Shown here: positions 1 to 11,072 of the stretch, one piece after another | How positions within the stretch are numbered: the stretch's first letter is position 1 | Layout of the letters: each line of letters starts with the position of its first letter | Assembly: GCA_947069175.1 (NCBI GenBank) | Contig: CAMTDV010000002.1 | Coordinates: 12,764,988-12,828,987 of the forward strand | From: Scalesia atractyloides | Lineage: Eukaryota; Streptophyta; Magnoliopsida; Asterales; Asteraceae | Reading direction: 5' to 3' | DNA: 64,000 bases | The notes under the pieces: model-generated | What the model was told of the DNA's origin: nothing | The model's input: only the letters and a program-made list of their open reading frames with translations | Databases searched by the model: none | Translations under genes and position numbers: made by a program

Positions 1-1153
1 AGAGTTAGGTTGATTTAGGGGATGGAACACCAAGTTTATCCTACACAAGACAAACGTAGGTGTATAAGTATTAGATTGAAGGGGAGTTAATGAGTTTAGG
101 AATTTAAAATGTGCAAGAAAGTATACATACGAAAGTATTCATCTTGACATTAACGCTAGTTTTTTACACTAATAAGCCCCGATGGGTGTTTGTGATTTTA
201 TGGGTCATGCCCAATAGAATCGTCACGATTGTTATGTCTAAGATAAAATAACCTACTTGTTAAGACAACTAACCATTGGTTATGGTCTAAGGTTTGGTTA
301 TATTAAGTATTTACATATAGTTATATTACTACTAATTAATCATATAGTTCATGGATTTCATGTAAGTCATGTAAGTCAGCATGGAGGTAGGAGGATAACC
401 ATCCTAAACCTCTTTCATAAGATTCACCATTACACAAGATTGACACAAGGACAATCCGAATGGTCAAGAATTATAGAAAATCATCAAGTGAGGGGTGGAT
501 TGAATAGTTGAATGGCCAAGGCCTTCATGTAATCACACCTACACCATCACAAGCTTGAAGCTCGGATGGCTCAACACTTGTGGGTTTGAAACCCTATTAA
601 AACAACAAATCTTGAGACAAGATATTCCTCTTGATTGTATGTGAACAAGTCTAGCTTAACACACTAACCACAAGTTTGGTTAGTGGCTTATATAGCATAG
701 ATTTGTTATGTTTAAAACATGTTCGAAAACATTTTATAATTTATAATCCAAAACAGAAAGTTTGGCCCCAAAAATGATGTGATTCCACCTTGGTTTTCCA
801 TGGAAAACCTATGGTAACATCCATAGGGCTTTAGCAAACATTGTTGAGGAAGAAACAAAGTAAAAACATTGAAAAATTTGAAGATTGAAAGATAAAAATT
901 TGGGCAGAAAGTTTGTGCACTTTTGGACCTCAAAATGGTGTGGTTTCACCTTAGTTTGCCCAAGCAAACTTGTGAGAACCTTCCTAGAGGTTATCCAACA
1001 GTGTTAGAAAGAAAAACACGGTAAAAAGAAGAAGAAAAGTGAGTCGAAACTCACTTGCAAGCTGCTGAGTTTCAGCAATGATTTTCAGAAGTTAGGGACT
1101 TGTTTGAAGAGTATGGAGGCTTGTAAAAGTGAGAAATGAGTGGGGAACTTGTG

Positions 1154-1161
1154 TTTATATA
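1154..1161 (-). promoter_or_regulatory. Putative TATA box of E1 3' LTR
   Basis: The minus strand reads CTATATAAAC, a good plant TATA match, about 0.63 kb inside the LTR start. The same sequence recurs in the other LTR at 15677-15684. No transcript data are available. Confidence 0.45.
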
Positions 1162-1273
1162 GGGGGAAGATTAGGGTTTAGTCTTGGGCTGAATTAAATG
1201 AAATGGGAGGGAGTTTTGAATAAAAAAGGAGTGGGAATTACCCTAATGGGTTGCGGCCGCAATGGGGGCTGCT

Positions 1274-1298
1274 TTATATATATATATATATATATATT
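1274..1298. repeat. (TA)n microsatellite in E1 3' LTR
   Basis: About 12 TA units. The matching site in the 5' LTR (15798-15841) has about 22 units, so the tract changed length after insertion. Confidence 0.9.
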
Positions 1299-1787
1299 GA
1301 TCTTTTAGGTATTTAGTTGCTGAATTGATAGACTCTAGGTGGTGTTTATAATATGTGTTACATGTATGGGTCTTGAAATGGTCTAGTACTATGCAAAACA
1401 TTGCTTAAAAACCCTAAAAAGAACAACTACTGAACAATTATTTTTTTGAACATAATAAGACATGATTTTATGATAATGGAAGCTTGAATTTTCTTGATTA
1501 ACATCACTAATTGTCTTGCTTGTGTTTAGTATAAGATTGACAAACATTCATCACACATTTACACGTTGTTTTGAATTGATTTACGAAGGCATAAAGTATC
1601 GTACGTTCATAAGTTTAACACGATAGTTTGCGAATTTAGCATAATTGATTAATCTTGATTACAATCAAAGCCTTAGAATACATTTAATTTGAAAATAGAA
1701 ACACGATTACAAGGTTTGGACTTTCCAAAAATAGAAACACGAAGCGATATTACTAAAAACGGAAAGATACAAATGCGAAGCGTTGCA

Positions 1788-1803
1788 GTCTCCCCTCCTT
1801 TAG
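1788..1803 (-). other. E1 polypurine tract
   Basis: The minus strand reads TAAAGGAGGGGAGAC immediately before the 3' LTR start, the position and composition expected of the plus-strand primer in LTR retrotransposons. Confidence 0.75.
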
Positions 1804-1859
1804 GGAATTTCGTCCAGAAATTTAGGAAGACGCAACAAACAAATGCAGATGCTTAGCCT

Positions 1860-2525
1860 TCATGTCGCTTCAAGTTTCCAAGTAAACTCGGCACCACGTT
1901 TTCCTTCCCATCAAACCTTCATGATAGGAATTCGACTGCGCTTTAGTTGCTTGGTTCCTCGATCTATGATTTCGACTGGTTTTTCCACGAAGTGCAAAGT
2001 CTCATTGATTTGAAGATATTAAAGCGGAACTTGGAGTCCTTCTTTGGCGAGACATCTTTTTAAGTTCGAAACGTTGAAGGTAGTTAGAACGTTGCTGAGC
2101 TCTTGTGGTAGTTCCAATCGGTAGGCTACCTTGCCAATCCTTTCAAGAATCTTGAAGGGACCTACGTAGCGAGGAGCGAGCTTTCCCTTTTTCCCGAAAT
2201 GAACCACACCCTTCCAAGGGGATACCTTGAGAAGTACAAAGTCACCAACGTGGAATTCCAAGGGCTTGCGTCTTTTATCTGAGTAACTCTTTTGTCGGCT
2301 TCTAGCTTTCAGCAAGTTGTCCCGAATCTGCAAAATCTTATCCGTTGTCTGTTGTATAAGCTCGGGACCGGTGATTTGGGCTTCCCCGATCTCGTGCCAA
2401 CAAATAGGCAACGGCACTTGCGTCCATACAATGCCTCGAATGGTGCCATTTGAATACTCGCATGTAACTGTTATGTACAGAATCGACCAAAGGCAAGTGC
2501 ATGTCCTAGTTGCCACCAAAATCAA
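1860..2525 (-). pseudogene. E1 integrase C-terminal (GPY/F-type) and chromodomain-like tail, broken
   Basis: The 168-codon stretch 2525-2019 ends the pol polyprotein. It contains the chromoviral integrase C-terminal core: GDFVLLKVSPWKG, then GKLAPRYVGPF (GPY/F-like), then FNVSNLKRCLA. It stops at 2019-2021. The same frame continues beyond the stop to about 1860 with a chromodomain-like tail (VEKPVEIIDRG ... RIPIMKV, a further stop, then W...FTWKLEAT). In the family this tail is thought to direct integration to heterochromatin. Two in-frame stops would remove it. The assignment of the tail rests on my manual translation. Confidence 0.75.
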
Positions 2526-2994
2526 TTACGAAAGAACGAAGCATGTCCTCTAGAGTTTGGATAGTACGCTCGGTTTGATCATTGGACTGAGGATGGAAAG
2601 CAGTACTAAGATTGAGCTGAGGGCCAAGGGCTTTTTGAAACGTTTGCCAAAGGCGAGAAGTGAAGCGACCATCACGGTCGGAGATAATGTCAACGGGAAC
2701 ACCATGACGACAGATGATTTCATCCATGTAGATACGAGATAACTTCTCAACTCGGTAGTCTTCACGTATGGGGAGGAAATGAGCAGACTTAGTCAAACGA
2801 TCGATGATTACCCAAGTACTATCGTGACCAGACGATGTACGAGGGAGCTTGGTTATGAAATCCAAAGCAATACTCTCCCATTTCCAAATAGGAATTTCTG
2901 GTTGTTCGAGTAAGCCAGAGGGTCTTTGATGCTCGGCCTTTACCTTGGAGCAAGTAAGGCACTTCGAAACATAGCAGGTGATATCTTTCTTCAT
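2506..2994 (-). pseudogene. E1 integrase catalytic core
   Basis: A 162-codon open stretch starts in the zinc-binding region (CLTC before KAEHQ) and runs through the DDE core: the first Asp in ALDFITKL, the second in ISDRDGRF, the Glu in NDQTERTIQ. All three catalytic residues are visible. The enzyme would join retroelement cDNA to host DNA. The frame is lost near 2510 (it continues in 2525-2019) and the upstream zinc-finger half lies in another frame, so no intact integrase can be made. Confidence 0.85.
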
Positions 2995-3004
2995 TCCAGG
3001 CCAC

Positions 3005-3384
3005 CAGGACGCTCAGAGGTCGTGATACATCTTATCGGCGCCAAGGTGAATTGAATATCGAGACTTATGAGCTTCACTCATCAAGAGATTACGAAGATTA
3101 TCACGATTAGGAATCCCAATACGGTCGAGATAGCACATGATGCCATCAGATTTGGTCACGAGTTGGGTTTCAGCACCACACTTCAACTCATTATCGAGGT
3201 TGCCCTCATTAACGGTCGAGTATTGTGCCTCACGAATCATCTCTTGAAGCTTTCCCAGAGTTTGGTAGCAACGTACACTCTTAACGTGAGTTTTTTGACT
3301 AACTGCATCGGCCACGACATTCGCTTTACCACGGTGGTAGCGGATATCGCAGTCATAGTCGTTTAACAACTCTACCCAATGACG
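3005..3384 (-). pseudogene. E1 RNase H end and integrase N-terminal zinc-binding region
   Basis: The 118-codon frame 3369-3013 begins with the end of RNase H (LNDYDCDIRYHRGKANVVAD, including the conserved HxGKxNxVAD-type motif). It continues through the linker into the His half of the integrase HHCC finger (HKSRYSIHLGADKMYHDL), where it meets a stop. The preceding RT-RNase H frame ends at 3385 and the following integrase frame starts at 2994, so frame-breaking lesions lie on both sides. Confidence 0.8.
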
Positions 3385-4137
3385 CTAACGCGTGTTGAGT
3401 TCTTTTTGATTAAAGATGTGTTGAAGGCTCTTATGGTCGGTGAAGACCGTACACTTTGTACCATAAAGGTAGTGTCGCCATATCTTTAATGCAAAAACAA
3501 CTGCACCAAGTTTAAGGTCGTGGGCAGTATAATTTTTCTCATGAATTTTGAGTTGGCGTGATGCGTAAGCGATAACCTTATCTCGTTGCATCAGAACGCA
3601 ACCAAGACCTAGTCTTGAGGCATAGCAATACACGACAAAATCGTCGTTACCATCAGGGAGGGTTAGGATAGGAGCATTGCAAAGCATGTCCTTGAGTGTT
3701 TGAAAAGACTCCTCTTGTTCGGAACCCCAAACAAAAGGTTTATCCTTTTGAGTCAAGGAAGTGAGAGGCACGGAAATTTTTGAAAAGTTTGAAATAAAAC
3801 GACGGTAATAACCGGCTAAGCAGAGAAACGAACGAATTTCAGATGGAGTCTTAGGAGCAACCCAATTTTTCACCGCCTTGATTTTTGCGGGGTCAACATG
3901 ACCAAGAAATTGAACCTCTTTTAACCAAAATTCACACTTGTAGAACTTGGCGTACAGACGTTGGGTTCGTAACAGCTGAAGGATAAGATGCAAGTGTCGC
4001 TCATGCTCTTCTCGCGTCTTATAATAGATCAGGATATCGTCAATAAAGATGATCACGAATCGGTCAAGATAAGGCTTACACACGCGATTCATCAAATCCA
4101 TAAACACGGCGGGTGCGTTGGTCAGACCGAATGGCAT
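3385..4137 (-). pseudogene. E1 reverse transcriptase palm to RNase H
   Basis: A 250-codon open stretch. It starts at MPFGLTNAPAVFMDLMNRV, holds the RT active site FIDDILIY, then the thumb (AGYYRRFISNFSK) and RNase H up to TDHKSLQHIFNQKELN. The RNase H motif normally YCDAS reads YCYAS, so a catalytic Asp is lost. A short segment after VQFLGH is missing compared with A1 and E3. The stop at 3385 truncates RNase H. Upstream RT motifs are in neighbouring frames (4140-4747). Confidence 0.87.
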
Positions 4138-4139
4138 GA

Positions 4140-4810
4140 CTACGAACTCGTAGTGTCCATAACGTGTGCTGAACGCAGTCTTGGGTATATCTTCTTCGAG
4201 GACTCGAAGTTGATGATAACCAGAGCGGATGTCGATTTTAGAGAAGCAAGTTGCGCCTTGCAGCTGATCGAAAAGGTCGGCATACGAGGAAGAGGATAAC
4301 GGTTCTTGACTGTAAGCTTGTTGAGCTCAAGATAGTCAATGCACATGCGAAAGGATCCATCCTTCTTTTTGACAAACAGAATGGGAGCGCCCCAAGGAGA
4401 TGTGCTAGGGCGTATGAAGCCCTTCTCAAGAAGCTCTTGAAGTTGACGGACAACTCTTGCATCTCCGAGGGTGCTAGACGATAGGGGGATTTTTCGACCG
4501 GAGTTGCACCAGGGATGAGGTCTATGCGGAAATCAACAGAACGAGCAGGAGGAGGACCAGGAAGATCCTCGGGGAAGACATCAGGGAATTCGTGCACAAC
4601 GGGAACTTCACTCACGCTTGGACCCTTCTCCTTCTTTTCCATAATGTGGGCAAGAAAGGCGAAGTATTCCTTACGCAAGTACTTGTTCGCCTGAATACAC
4701 GACATAAGCTTAAGACCTTTGGAAGGTTTCTCGCCATAGACGTGCAAGGAATCATCATTGGGAATGGGAAGGCGAATGCACTTCTCCGAACAAACAACTT
4801 CAGCACGGAT
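4140..4810 (-). pseudogene. E1 protease-RT linker and RT N-terminal part
   Basis: The frame 4747-4238 encodes the linker with the EFPDVFPEDLPGPPP motif and the RT start (DLIPGATPVEKSPYRLAP). It shifts out of frame soon after. The next conserved block (MCIDYLELNKLTVKNRYPLPR) is in the frame starting at 4346. Both blocks are standard for Ty3/gypsy RT domains, so at least one frameshift lies near 4400-4440. Confidence 0.8.
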
Positions 4811-5209
4811 TCACCTTAGCCAATCCATGCCTACTATGATATCGAAACTACCCATTGGCATGGGTATGAAAGAAAACGTATGATCATTGAGGTTTAAAGA
4901 ACAATTAGAAAGGACAGAATCGACGGTGACGGATTTTCCGTCGGCGACTTCAACTTCGAATGGTTTAGGCAACTTAGAACGACTACACATAAGCAAAGGT
5001 TCGAATTTAACGGATACAAAACTTTTATCCGCACCAGTATCAAATAAACACGTAGCATAAACATTGTTAACAAGGAACGTACCCGATATGACGTCGTTTG
5101 AGTTCTGAGCTTGAGCAGCCGTGATGACAAAGGCTCGACCGCGAGCTTGCTGATGCTGCTGCTGATTGTTGTTGTTACGCTGCGGGCAGTTGTTGGCGAA
5201 GTGATTCGG
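4811..5209 (-). pseudogene. E1 aspartic protease
   Basis: The frame ending at 4811 carries the retropepsin-like motif DTGADKSFV near 5030 and ends with the family-typical IIVGMDWLR near 4815. The active-site Asp-Thr-Gly is intact. It is in the same frame as the downstream part of gag but is separated from it by a TGA at 5252-5254, and it ends in a stop where related elements read on into RT. In the family it cleaves the Gag-Pol polyprotein. Confidence 0.8.
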
Positions 5210-6393
5210 GTCTCCGAATCTGAAGCAGGCACGAGCGGTAGGAGCTAGGGGTCAGTTTTGATTGCCGACAGGGTTTTGAGGAGGTGCGGTGGTCACGGCT
5301 TGGGCTTGGTTGATGGGGGCTTGAGGGGCATTCCGGCATTGTTGGGCAAAATGCCCATACCTATTGCAGATCGTGCATAGACGGCATGGGGCGGTAACCG
5401 GGTGATGGAAGGGACAAGTATTGCACTTGGGATGGGGTCCGGTGTACGCTTTCTTCATGGGTTAGGGTGCGGGCAAAGCTGGCTGGTGGGGGTTTCGCGG
5501 AGTGACTACCGCGCAAATTGGGCTCGAAGCCTTCCGCTTCTTGCCCTTGATGTTGCTTCTTGGGGGTTTGGGCGAGGCAGGTTCGGTAAAGGATTCGGTG
5601 GTTGCTTGGTGGGCTTTCCTCAGTGGAGCCTTGGCAGCTTCACGAAGGACTTGGCGGTTGTTCAAGCGAGCAACCAGCCAAAAGGTTTCTTCGAGGGTGC
5701 TAGGGGAGGTGGCATCGACCAGGTCGGCAAGGTTATTAGGAAGGCAACGTATGTATTTAGCGAGTGATTTCTCAGTAGTGTCGACCTGACTTGGGCAGAT
5801 CGAGCTCAGTTGCTTGAAACGGGCCGTGAGGCCAGCGTTGTCATTCCCCACTTGCTGGAGGTTCCAAAACTCAGTCTTGAGTCGTTGGAGTTCATGAGGG
5901 GGGCAAAATTCACCTTCCATTAGTTTTTTGAGCTCGGCCCAAGGGAAGGCATGGGCGACCTCGTTGCCACGCGCGCTACGCTCGAAAGTCCACCAATCAA
6001 GGGCTCTCGACCGAATACTCCCGTGGCGTTCAAGGTGCGGAAGTGGTCGGGGCAACCACTTTGGAGGAAGGTAAGTTCAATGGCGTCGAACCATTGCAGC
6101 AGTTTAGTGGCGTCCCCCTCGCCGGTGAAGGGTAAGGGATTGCAGGAGTAGAATTGCTTGTGGGTGAAGGCGGTCTTGGGTGGTTCTGCTTTGGAGTCGG
6201 CGTAGGTATGAGGTGATTCGGCGTTAGGTGAGGGCTGGACCTTGCTGACTATCTCAGGGATAACCTTAGCCATGTGTTCAGCCATTTGCTCGGCCATAAA
6301 TTTCATGCAGTCCTTTTCCGACATAGAGTCGGATTGGAACCTTGACTTGGACTTTGACCTTCTTCGTCCCATAACGCTTTGCGAGAAAGACAT
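5210..6393 (-). pseudogene. E1 gag (capsid-like and zinc-knuckle nucleocapsid), broken
   Basis: The start at 6393 (MSFSQSVMGRRRSKSKSRF) opens a basic N-terminus. A frameshift near 6000-6060 moves the reading to 6055-5462, which holds the retrotransposon gag domain (WAELKKLMEGEFCPPHELQRLK ...). A TAA at 5462-5464 interrupts the frame, then 5458-5252 carries a CCHC knuckle (CTICNRYGHFAQQC). After a TGA at 5252-5254 a second knuckle follows in which one Cys is Phe (CFRFGDPNHFANNC). Gag would form the cytoplasmic particle and bind the RNA. At least three lesions make it inactive. Confidence 0.85.
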
Positions 6394-7377
6394 CTAAAAG
6401 GGTTTGACAACAACAGATAGATTTAGGCTTTGATCGTAAGGTGTTGTTATAAAGAAAAGTATCCGTCTTGAGTACATAAGCATCATGTAACACGTGTAAT
6501 TTCACATAGATAGCATAAGCATGTTGGCATTCAAAAGCATAAACACGTGTGATTTGCGTAAAGGAATATAAATTTAGTTGGTTCACGAGAATTATTATTA
6601 TTGTTTTTGGTTACGAAGGGCGTGCGAATTGTGCATCGGGTTCGAAATGAACGAGATAACAAGTATTAAAAACACATAGAAATTGAGATAGCATAAAAGA
6701 TAGGCTCAATAAAATATTGCAGTGTTTCGGGTTGAGAAACATTCTACTATTCCAAAGTGAATCGAGATCCTTTCAAATTAGAGAAACATGCTTTGGCCTA
6801 TAGGTAAAGTACTCTCGTCGAGAAGCGATTAACGACACCTTCCCTTCCAGTTACTACACGTCTCTAACCGATCGAAAAAATCGAAATTTTGGCGAGATCG
6901 AAAATCGAGGAATGGGACTAGTTGACAAGGTGCGGGTTTCACCCCTAACTTGACAACATTGTACCCTAAGTGTGGTTGGTACTTACCAAACAAGGAGCGT
7001 ATTCCGACTTGTCGGTAAGGGTCCACTAGAGTATGAAACGGAAATTTCCATCAAGATATGGATTTCACTCCTAACTTGATGGTGTAATTTCGTGCAAAAA
7101 TCAAATTCGCGGATTGAGAGTGATCACCAAAGTGCGGGTATCACCCCTATTTTGGTGAGATCATCTCGATTGTAGTTTGAGTGTCTTCAAGTCTTCAAGT
7201 GTGCAAATTGTGTAAGTGTTTTAGGAAAAACACATGCATATATTTAAGACAAAAGAAATAGGAAGAAACAATTAGGAAGAATTAACATTTTAATCATGAA
7301 GCAAGAATGATCAAGTTGGTCACTTAAACTATAGACTAGGTCGAACATGGTAATTCTACCTAATTCCTTATAGTTAT
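6394..7377. other. E1 untranslated leader between primer site and gag
   Basis: About 1 kb without a convincing coding frame. It contains dispersed imperfect repeats of a motif on the theme GCGGGT(T/A)TCACCCCTA at about 6929, 7060 and 7135. This is the expected place for a 5' leader and packaging region; I see no known signal. Confidence 0.5.
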
Positions 7378-7392
7378 GACTCTGATACCAAT
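7378..7392 (-). other. E1 primer-binding site (tRNA-Met type)
   Basis: The minus strand reads TTGGTATCAGAGTC directly after the LTR terminus GGTGTGACA. This matches the plant initiator tRNA-Met 3' end complement (TGGTATCAGAGC) with one change, and sets the E1 5' LTR boundary at 7394. Confidence 0.85.
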
Positions 7393-7393
7393 C

Positions 7394-7808
7394 TGTCACA
7401 CCCCAACCGATGCGGAAACATCGGAGTGAGACGGCTAGATTGCTCATTGCATCATTGTAGGTCCCCTAGTCTTTATGGATCTTGACATAATCGTCTATCC
7501 AATCTAGAGTGATTAATCCCCTAGATTAGATTTCACAGAAAACAACAAGAACACGAACAAATTCCTTTAAACAGTCTTCTATTGATTATTCAACACTAAG
7601 TGTTTACAATCAATTCAAGACACTCTAGAAATCTCTCAGCCACTCTCTGTAGATTTCTTCCAACTAACTGTCTCTTTTCTGTGTCTAACCAAAAACCCTA
7701 ATGCATAACATGTATTTATACTACATGTTCACATACTAGGCTTTATCTTGGGCTAGGCCATTCTCCAAGCCCATTACAACTCTAAACAAGCTAAACACAA
7801 ATACTAAG
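7394..7808 (-). repeat. E1 5' LTR, part next to primer site
   Basis: It begins on the plus strand TGTCACACCCC, the LTR terminus, and is cut at 7808 by the insertion of E2. It continues at 13787 after E2 and its duplicated CTAAG. Together the two parts make an LTR of about 2.96 kb. Confidence 0.87.
7804..7808. other. E2 target-site duplication, left
   Basis: CTAAG precedes the E2 LTR start TGTAACATTC and is repeated at 13782-13786 after the E2 LTR end. A 5-bp duplication is typical of LTR retrotransposon integration. Confidence 0.93.
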
Positions 7809-8025
7809 TGTAACATTCGTATAAAACGGGTTTCAAAAACCCGCTTCATTTTATTAATCAAGTATTTAATTAAATGTTCATCTCATATTTATTAACGTTA
7901 GTATGTATTAAATGACGCACAATGATAATAGTAATAAATAATAATAAATAAAATTAATTTTGTGTAATAATAATAAAAAAGAATATTAATAAAACTAAAA
8001 TAATATAGAGTTAAAAAAAGAGAAG

Positions 8026-8098
8026 TAACCAGGAATCGAACCCGGGTTACTCTCCTAGAACACTCACTGAAACACCATTAGACCACACACACTAGTTG
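8026..8098 (-). other. tRNA-like module in E2 5' LTR (antisense)
   Basis: Read on the minus strand this segment has an A-box-like TGGTCTAATGGTG and, about 40 bases on, GGGTTCGATTCCTGG, close to the Pol III B-box and a tRNA T-arm. The T-arm flanks (CCCGGGTTCGATTCCTGG) recall tRNA-Asp/Glu types. I do not see a complete clover leaf and do not call a functional tRNA. The copy in the 3' LTR has one B-box change. Confidence 0.5.
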
Positions 8099-8350
8099 TA
8101 TGATTGCTGAAACAAATAACACTTATACAAAAACTCGCAGAGTCACCTTTGCAATCAAGTCAGTAACTGCCGAAACCGACATCAGTTAATTCCTGGAAAT
8201 TAATGGTTGAGTCCGTAATCATGTGAGCGAAACCGATGATTAATGAAAGTTGCAACCTCAAATTCAAGTTTGTATTGATTTAAAACGGTCTCAAATCATG
8301 GACCATAATTACCGTTTCGAAACTGAAAATTCAAACCGGTTGCAGAAGTG

Positions 8351-8358
8351 TATAAATA
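8351..8358 (+). promoter_or_regulatory. Putative TATA box of E2 5' LTR
   Basis: TATAAATA within GTGTATAAATACC, repeated in the 3' LTR at 12877. It would start E2 RNA roughly 30 bases downstream. Confidence 0.5.
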
Positions 8359-9260
8359 CCCGGTGTGATCTTTCCAAGCTCACCCACATTTATCCAATCT
8401 ACACTCTCAACACTCTCTCTGCTCAAAAAAAATTCTTGATCATCGGAGAACATCATACTCGCCGGAAAATATCGTCGGCAAAACCGAGATCACCACCACG
8501 TCGGTTAGTATTCTCACGTCGGTCAAACCCTCAATTTGTGCGCATTCATTATCAATCAAGGAAACACACCCACTGTGAGTGAATTCTTACAAATTCCCCT
8601 TTTTATTTATGTTTTGGGGTGTATCAAGTGTCGTTTTTACATTTCATTTATTCAAACACTTGTGCTATTACCATTATATGATCTAACGTGTGATGTAAAT
8701 GTTATTTGTTGTATTGCGTGTTTACCTTTTTTGTCAAGTTGCGCGCAAATCATTCATTAGGCCCATCAGTTCCTCGTGGGAGACGAGTTGAGTATTAGGT
8801 GCCTCATTAGATCGGCTCCGTTTGATTGAGCCCTGATCTCATTGTTCATCATTTGATGTGTGTGTGTGTGCCTTAATTGATATTATGTGTTTTGTGGTTA
8901 AATTTACATATACGTTTACTCACATGTGGTTATGCACATTTTTTAACCAATATAACAAATTCGTTCAAATGTTTTTATAAGATTCACTCGCCAACTTTTG
9001 TTGACCCAAAAACCATTTTTCTTACACATGATACAGGTGAACAGGTTGAAGCAAGGAACACATAGGAATTTGCCTTAGAAGAAAAATAAAAAGTTCATGA
9101 ATGTTGAGTTTAGAACATGTTGTGCTTGTATGATTGATGTAGTTTCTCTCTTAATTTGGAAATAATCAATATGAAACTTTATAGTAAATGTCATGAGCTT
9201 TGATGATAACTCAATTATGCCTCGACTTTTATTTCCGCTGCGGGTCATGGTGTGACAGAT

Positions 9261-9272
9261 TGGTATCAGAGC
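9261..9272 (+). other. E2 primer-binding site (tRNA-Met type)
   Basis: TGGTATCAGAGC lies three bases after the LTR end, a perfect match to the common plant initiator tRNA-Met primer site. Confidence 0.93.
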
Positions 9273-10093
9273 TTTTGACTATAGGGATATATGATAGGTT
9301 ATTAGACCCTTAGAGCCTATACTATAGTCGATTAGATTTTAATTGCTTATGTGGTTACATGCAAAACTTATGATGTTTATTTGTTTCATATTTGCTACAC
9401 ACACAATTGCTTACAAGCACTTCCACTATCATTTTGTGTGATACTTAATGAGTTATACATATTGTCAAACATAACATGCTTACATATACATTCATCACGC
9501 ACGTTTCAATTCTCACATATTTAAATCATTCTCATATTTGACTTTGTGGTGTTTTCGTTTTTCAATCTCATCAAAGTGAGTTCTACGACGGGCATGTAAT
9601 AACTGGAAGGGTACAAGTACCAGTAGTCGAAACGTCATGTCTAGGTTGGTATTCGTAAATCTAATATAACAAACTAGTTTGCCTACCTTGGGACTAACGA
9701 TGAGAGTACGAAGGACCTATTTGGCCAAAGCATGCCACACCAAACGTCGTTCGAACTAACCCCACTTTGAGTTGTCACTATGTCTATACCAGGACACCCT
9801 CCGACCTTATACTTTGCAATCATGTTTTACGATTTTCATTCGGGTGGCGTGAATGTTAACAGGCCAACACTAATGCGAACCCTACTAGAGCCCAGTAGTC
9901 ATGGGGGCCCACATGACTACCAAGGCCAAGTAAGGGGACATATGGGAGCCCAAACATGAGCAAAACCTAAGACATCCTATGGATGAAGCAAAGTTTATTT
10001 GTTTTTTCTTCATTTGTTTTTATGGATATTCATTTTATATGACACATGACACCAACATGTCAAACTCATACTCTCGATACGTATTCCTTGTAG
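9273..10093. other. E2 untranslated leader
   Basis: About 0.8 kb from primer site to the gag start, with no convincing coding frame. It contains GC-richer short blocks (for example around 9880-9950, with CCCA-type repeats) that may be structural. No known motif was recognised. Confidence 0.5.
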
Positions 10094-10899
10094 ATGTCTT
10101 CTAGTCACTCTCGTACAAGTAGGAGATCAGGAAAATCCCGCGAGCGCATGGCTGCCCACATCGCACAACAAATGGCTGCCGTAATCCCCAACATCGTAGT
10201 TCAAGTTCAACAAGCCCTTATCGCTAATCCTATCAACCCAACCAATCAAGAAGGCCAAAATGTCACCAACCCTCCTCTCAACACCCTAAATGCACCTACA
10301 AACATTTCAAATCCTATGATCCCCCAAAATACGAAGGGACTGAAGGTGTCACCGCACTCCTCCATTGGTTTGAAGAGATGGAAAACACTTTTCTCAATTG
10401 CGACTGCCCCGATGATTGCAAGGTGCGATATGCTACTGGTCGTTTGTTTGAAGTAGCACTTACATGGTGGAATACAGAGAAGGGCAAGCGAGGTGCTGAG
10501 GATGCTATGACTTTGACTTGGGAAGAGTTGAGGGAGATCATGACAAGACGTTTCTGTCCAAGAAGCGAAATCAAGAAATTAGAAGACGATTTCTACTCTT
10601 TGAAACAAAAGGAGGGTGACCACACCACATACAACAAGAGATTCCTTGAGTTGAATCAGATGGTCCCCAACTTGTTCACTCCCCTCTACCGTTTGATCGA
10701 GCACTATGTTCAGGGTCTTCCTTCAAATATTCAGGACCCTGTAATAAGTACCACACCTGCAACTTTGGAATCAGCAATGGAGTTAGCTACAGAGCTCACC
10801 GAAAACCACATTAGGAATGGAGACTTCAAGGAGGAGAAGAAGAAAGACAAAGCACCAACCAAAATCTCAAACTCAACCCAAACTGAATCCTCTTCCTAA
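10094..10899 (+). pseudogene. E2 gag, capsid-like part with a frameshift
   Basis: The start at 10094 (MSSSHSRTSRRSGKSRERM) opens a basic head followed by AAHIAQQMAAVIPNIV. Near 10300-10315 the gag domain passes to another frame, which reads YDPPKYEGTEGVTALLHWF, then LTWWNTEKGK, then the FCPRSEIKKLEDDFYSLKQ region typical of the retrotransposon gag domain. That frame stops at 10899. The join needs a frameshift, so this copy cannot make a full Gag. In the family Gag forms the particle and packages RNA. The first start codon 10 bases after a pyrimidine-rich stretch was chosen because it opens the conserved head. Confidence 0.82.
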
Positions 10900-11072
10900 C
10901 CCACACTGTTACTCAAAACAGTCAACCAGCTCCACAAGCCATACCCCTCCAAGCTATCCTAATCACTCAAGTAGCACCCAACTCTGCTTACACAAATAAG
11001 AAACCCTACATTGGACCTCACCCTTAATGCAACACTTGCTTTTATCACCATCAACCTACCATACCCTGTCGA

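Larger units (their letters stand above)
1..1787 (-). repeat. E1 3' LTR (partial)
   Basis: This stretch matches 14516-16334 nearly base for base, differing by scattered substitutions and by the length of a TA run. On the minus strand it begins TGCAACGCTTCGC, next to the polypurine tract; the other copy begins TGTAACGCTTCGC. The rest of this LTR lies left of position 1. Small reading frames within it (such as 712-933) are also present in the other LTR and have no recognised domain. Confidence 0.88.
7809..9257 (+). repeat. E2 5' LTR
   Basis: Starts TGTAACATTCG and ends GGTGTGACA. It matches 12331-13781 throughout. Near the start a short inverted repeat (CGGGTTT ... AAACCCG) could fold. It contains an antisense tRNA-like module (8026-8098), a TATA box (8351) and a hairpin motif (8810-8838). 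Confidence 0.93.

Noticed and set aside
712..933. 73-codon frame on the minus strand, also present at 15234-15455
   Set aside because: Both copies are in the two LTRs of E1 and are alike only because LTRs are copies. No domain or coding signature was seen.
2019..6393. Endogenous pararetrovirus (Caulimoviridae) origin for the RT sequences
   Set aside because: The RT is followed by RNase H, an integrase and a chromodomain-like tail and is bordered by LTRs, which is Ty3/gypsy. No movement-protein-like frame was seen.
8250..8760. Small plus-strand frames in the E2 LTR, repeated at 12824-13284
   Set aside because: LTR copies of each other, with frame and length differing between the two. They are probably non-coding.
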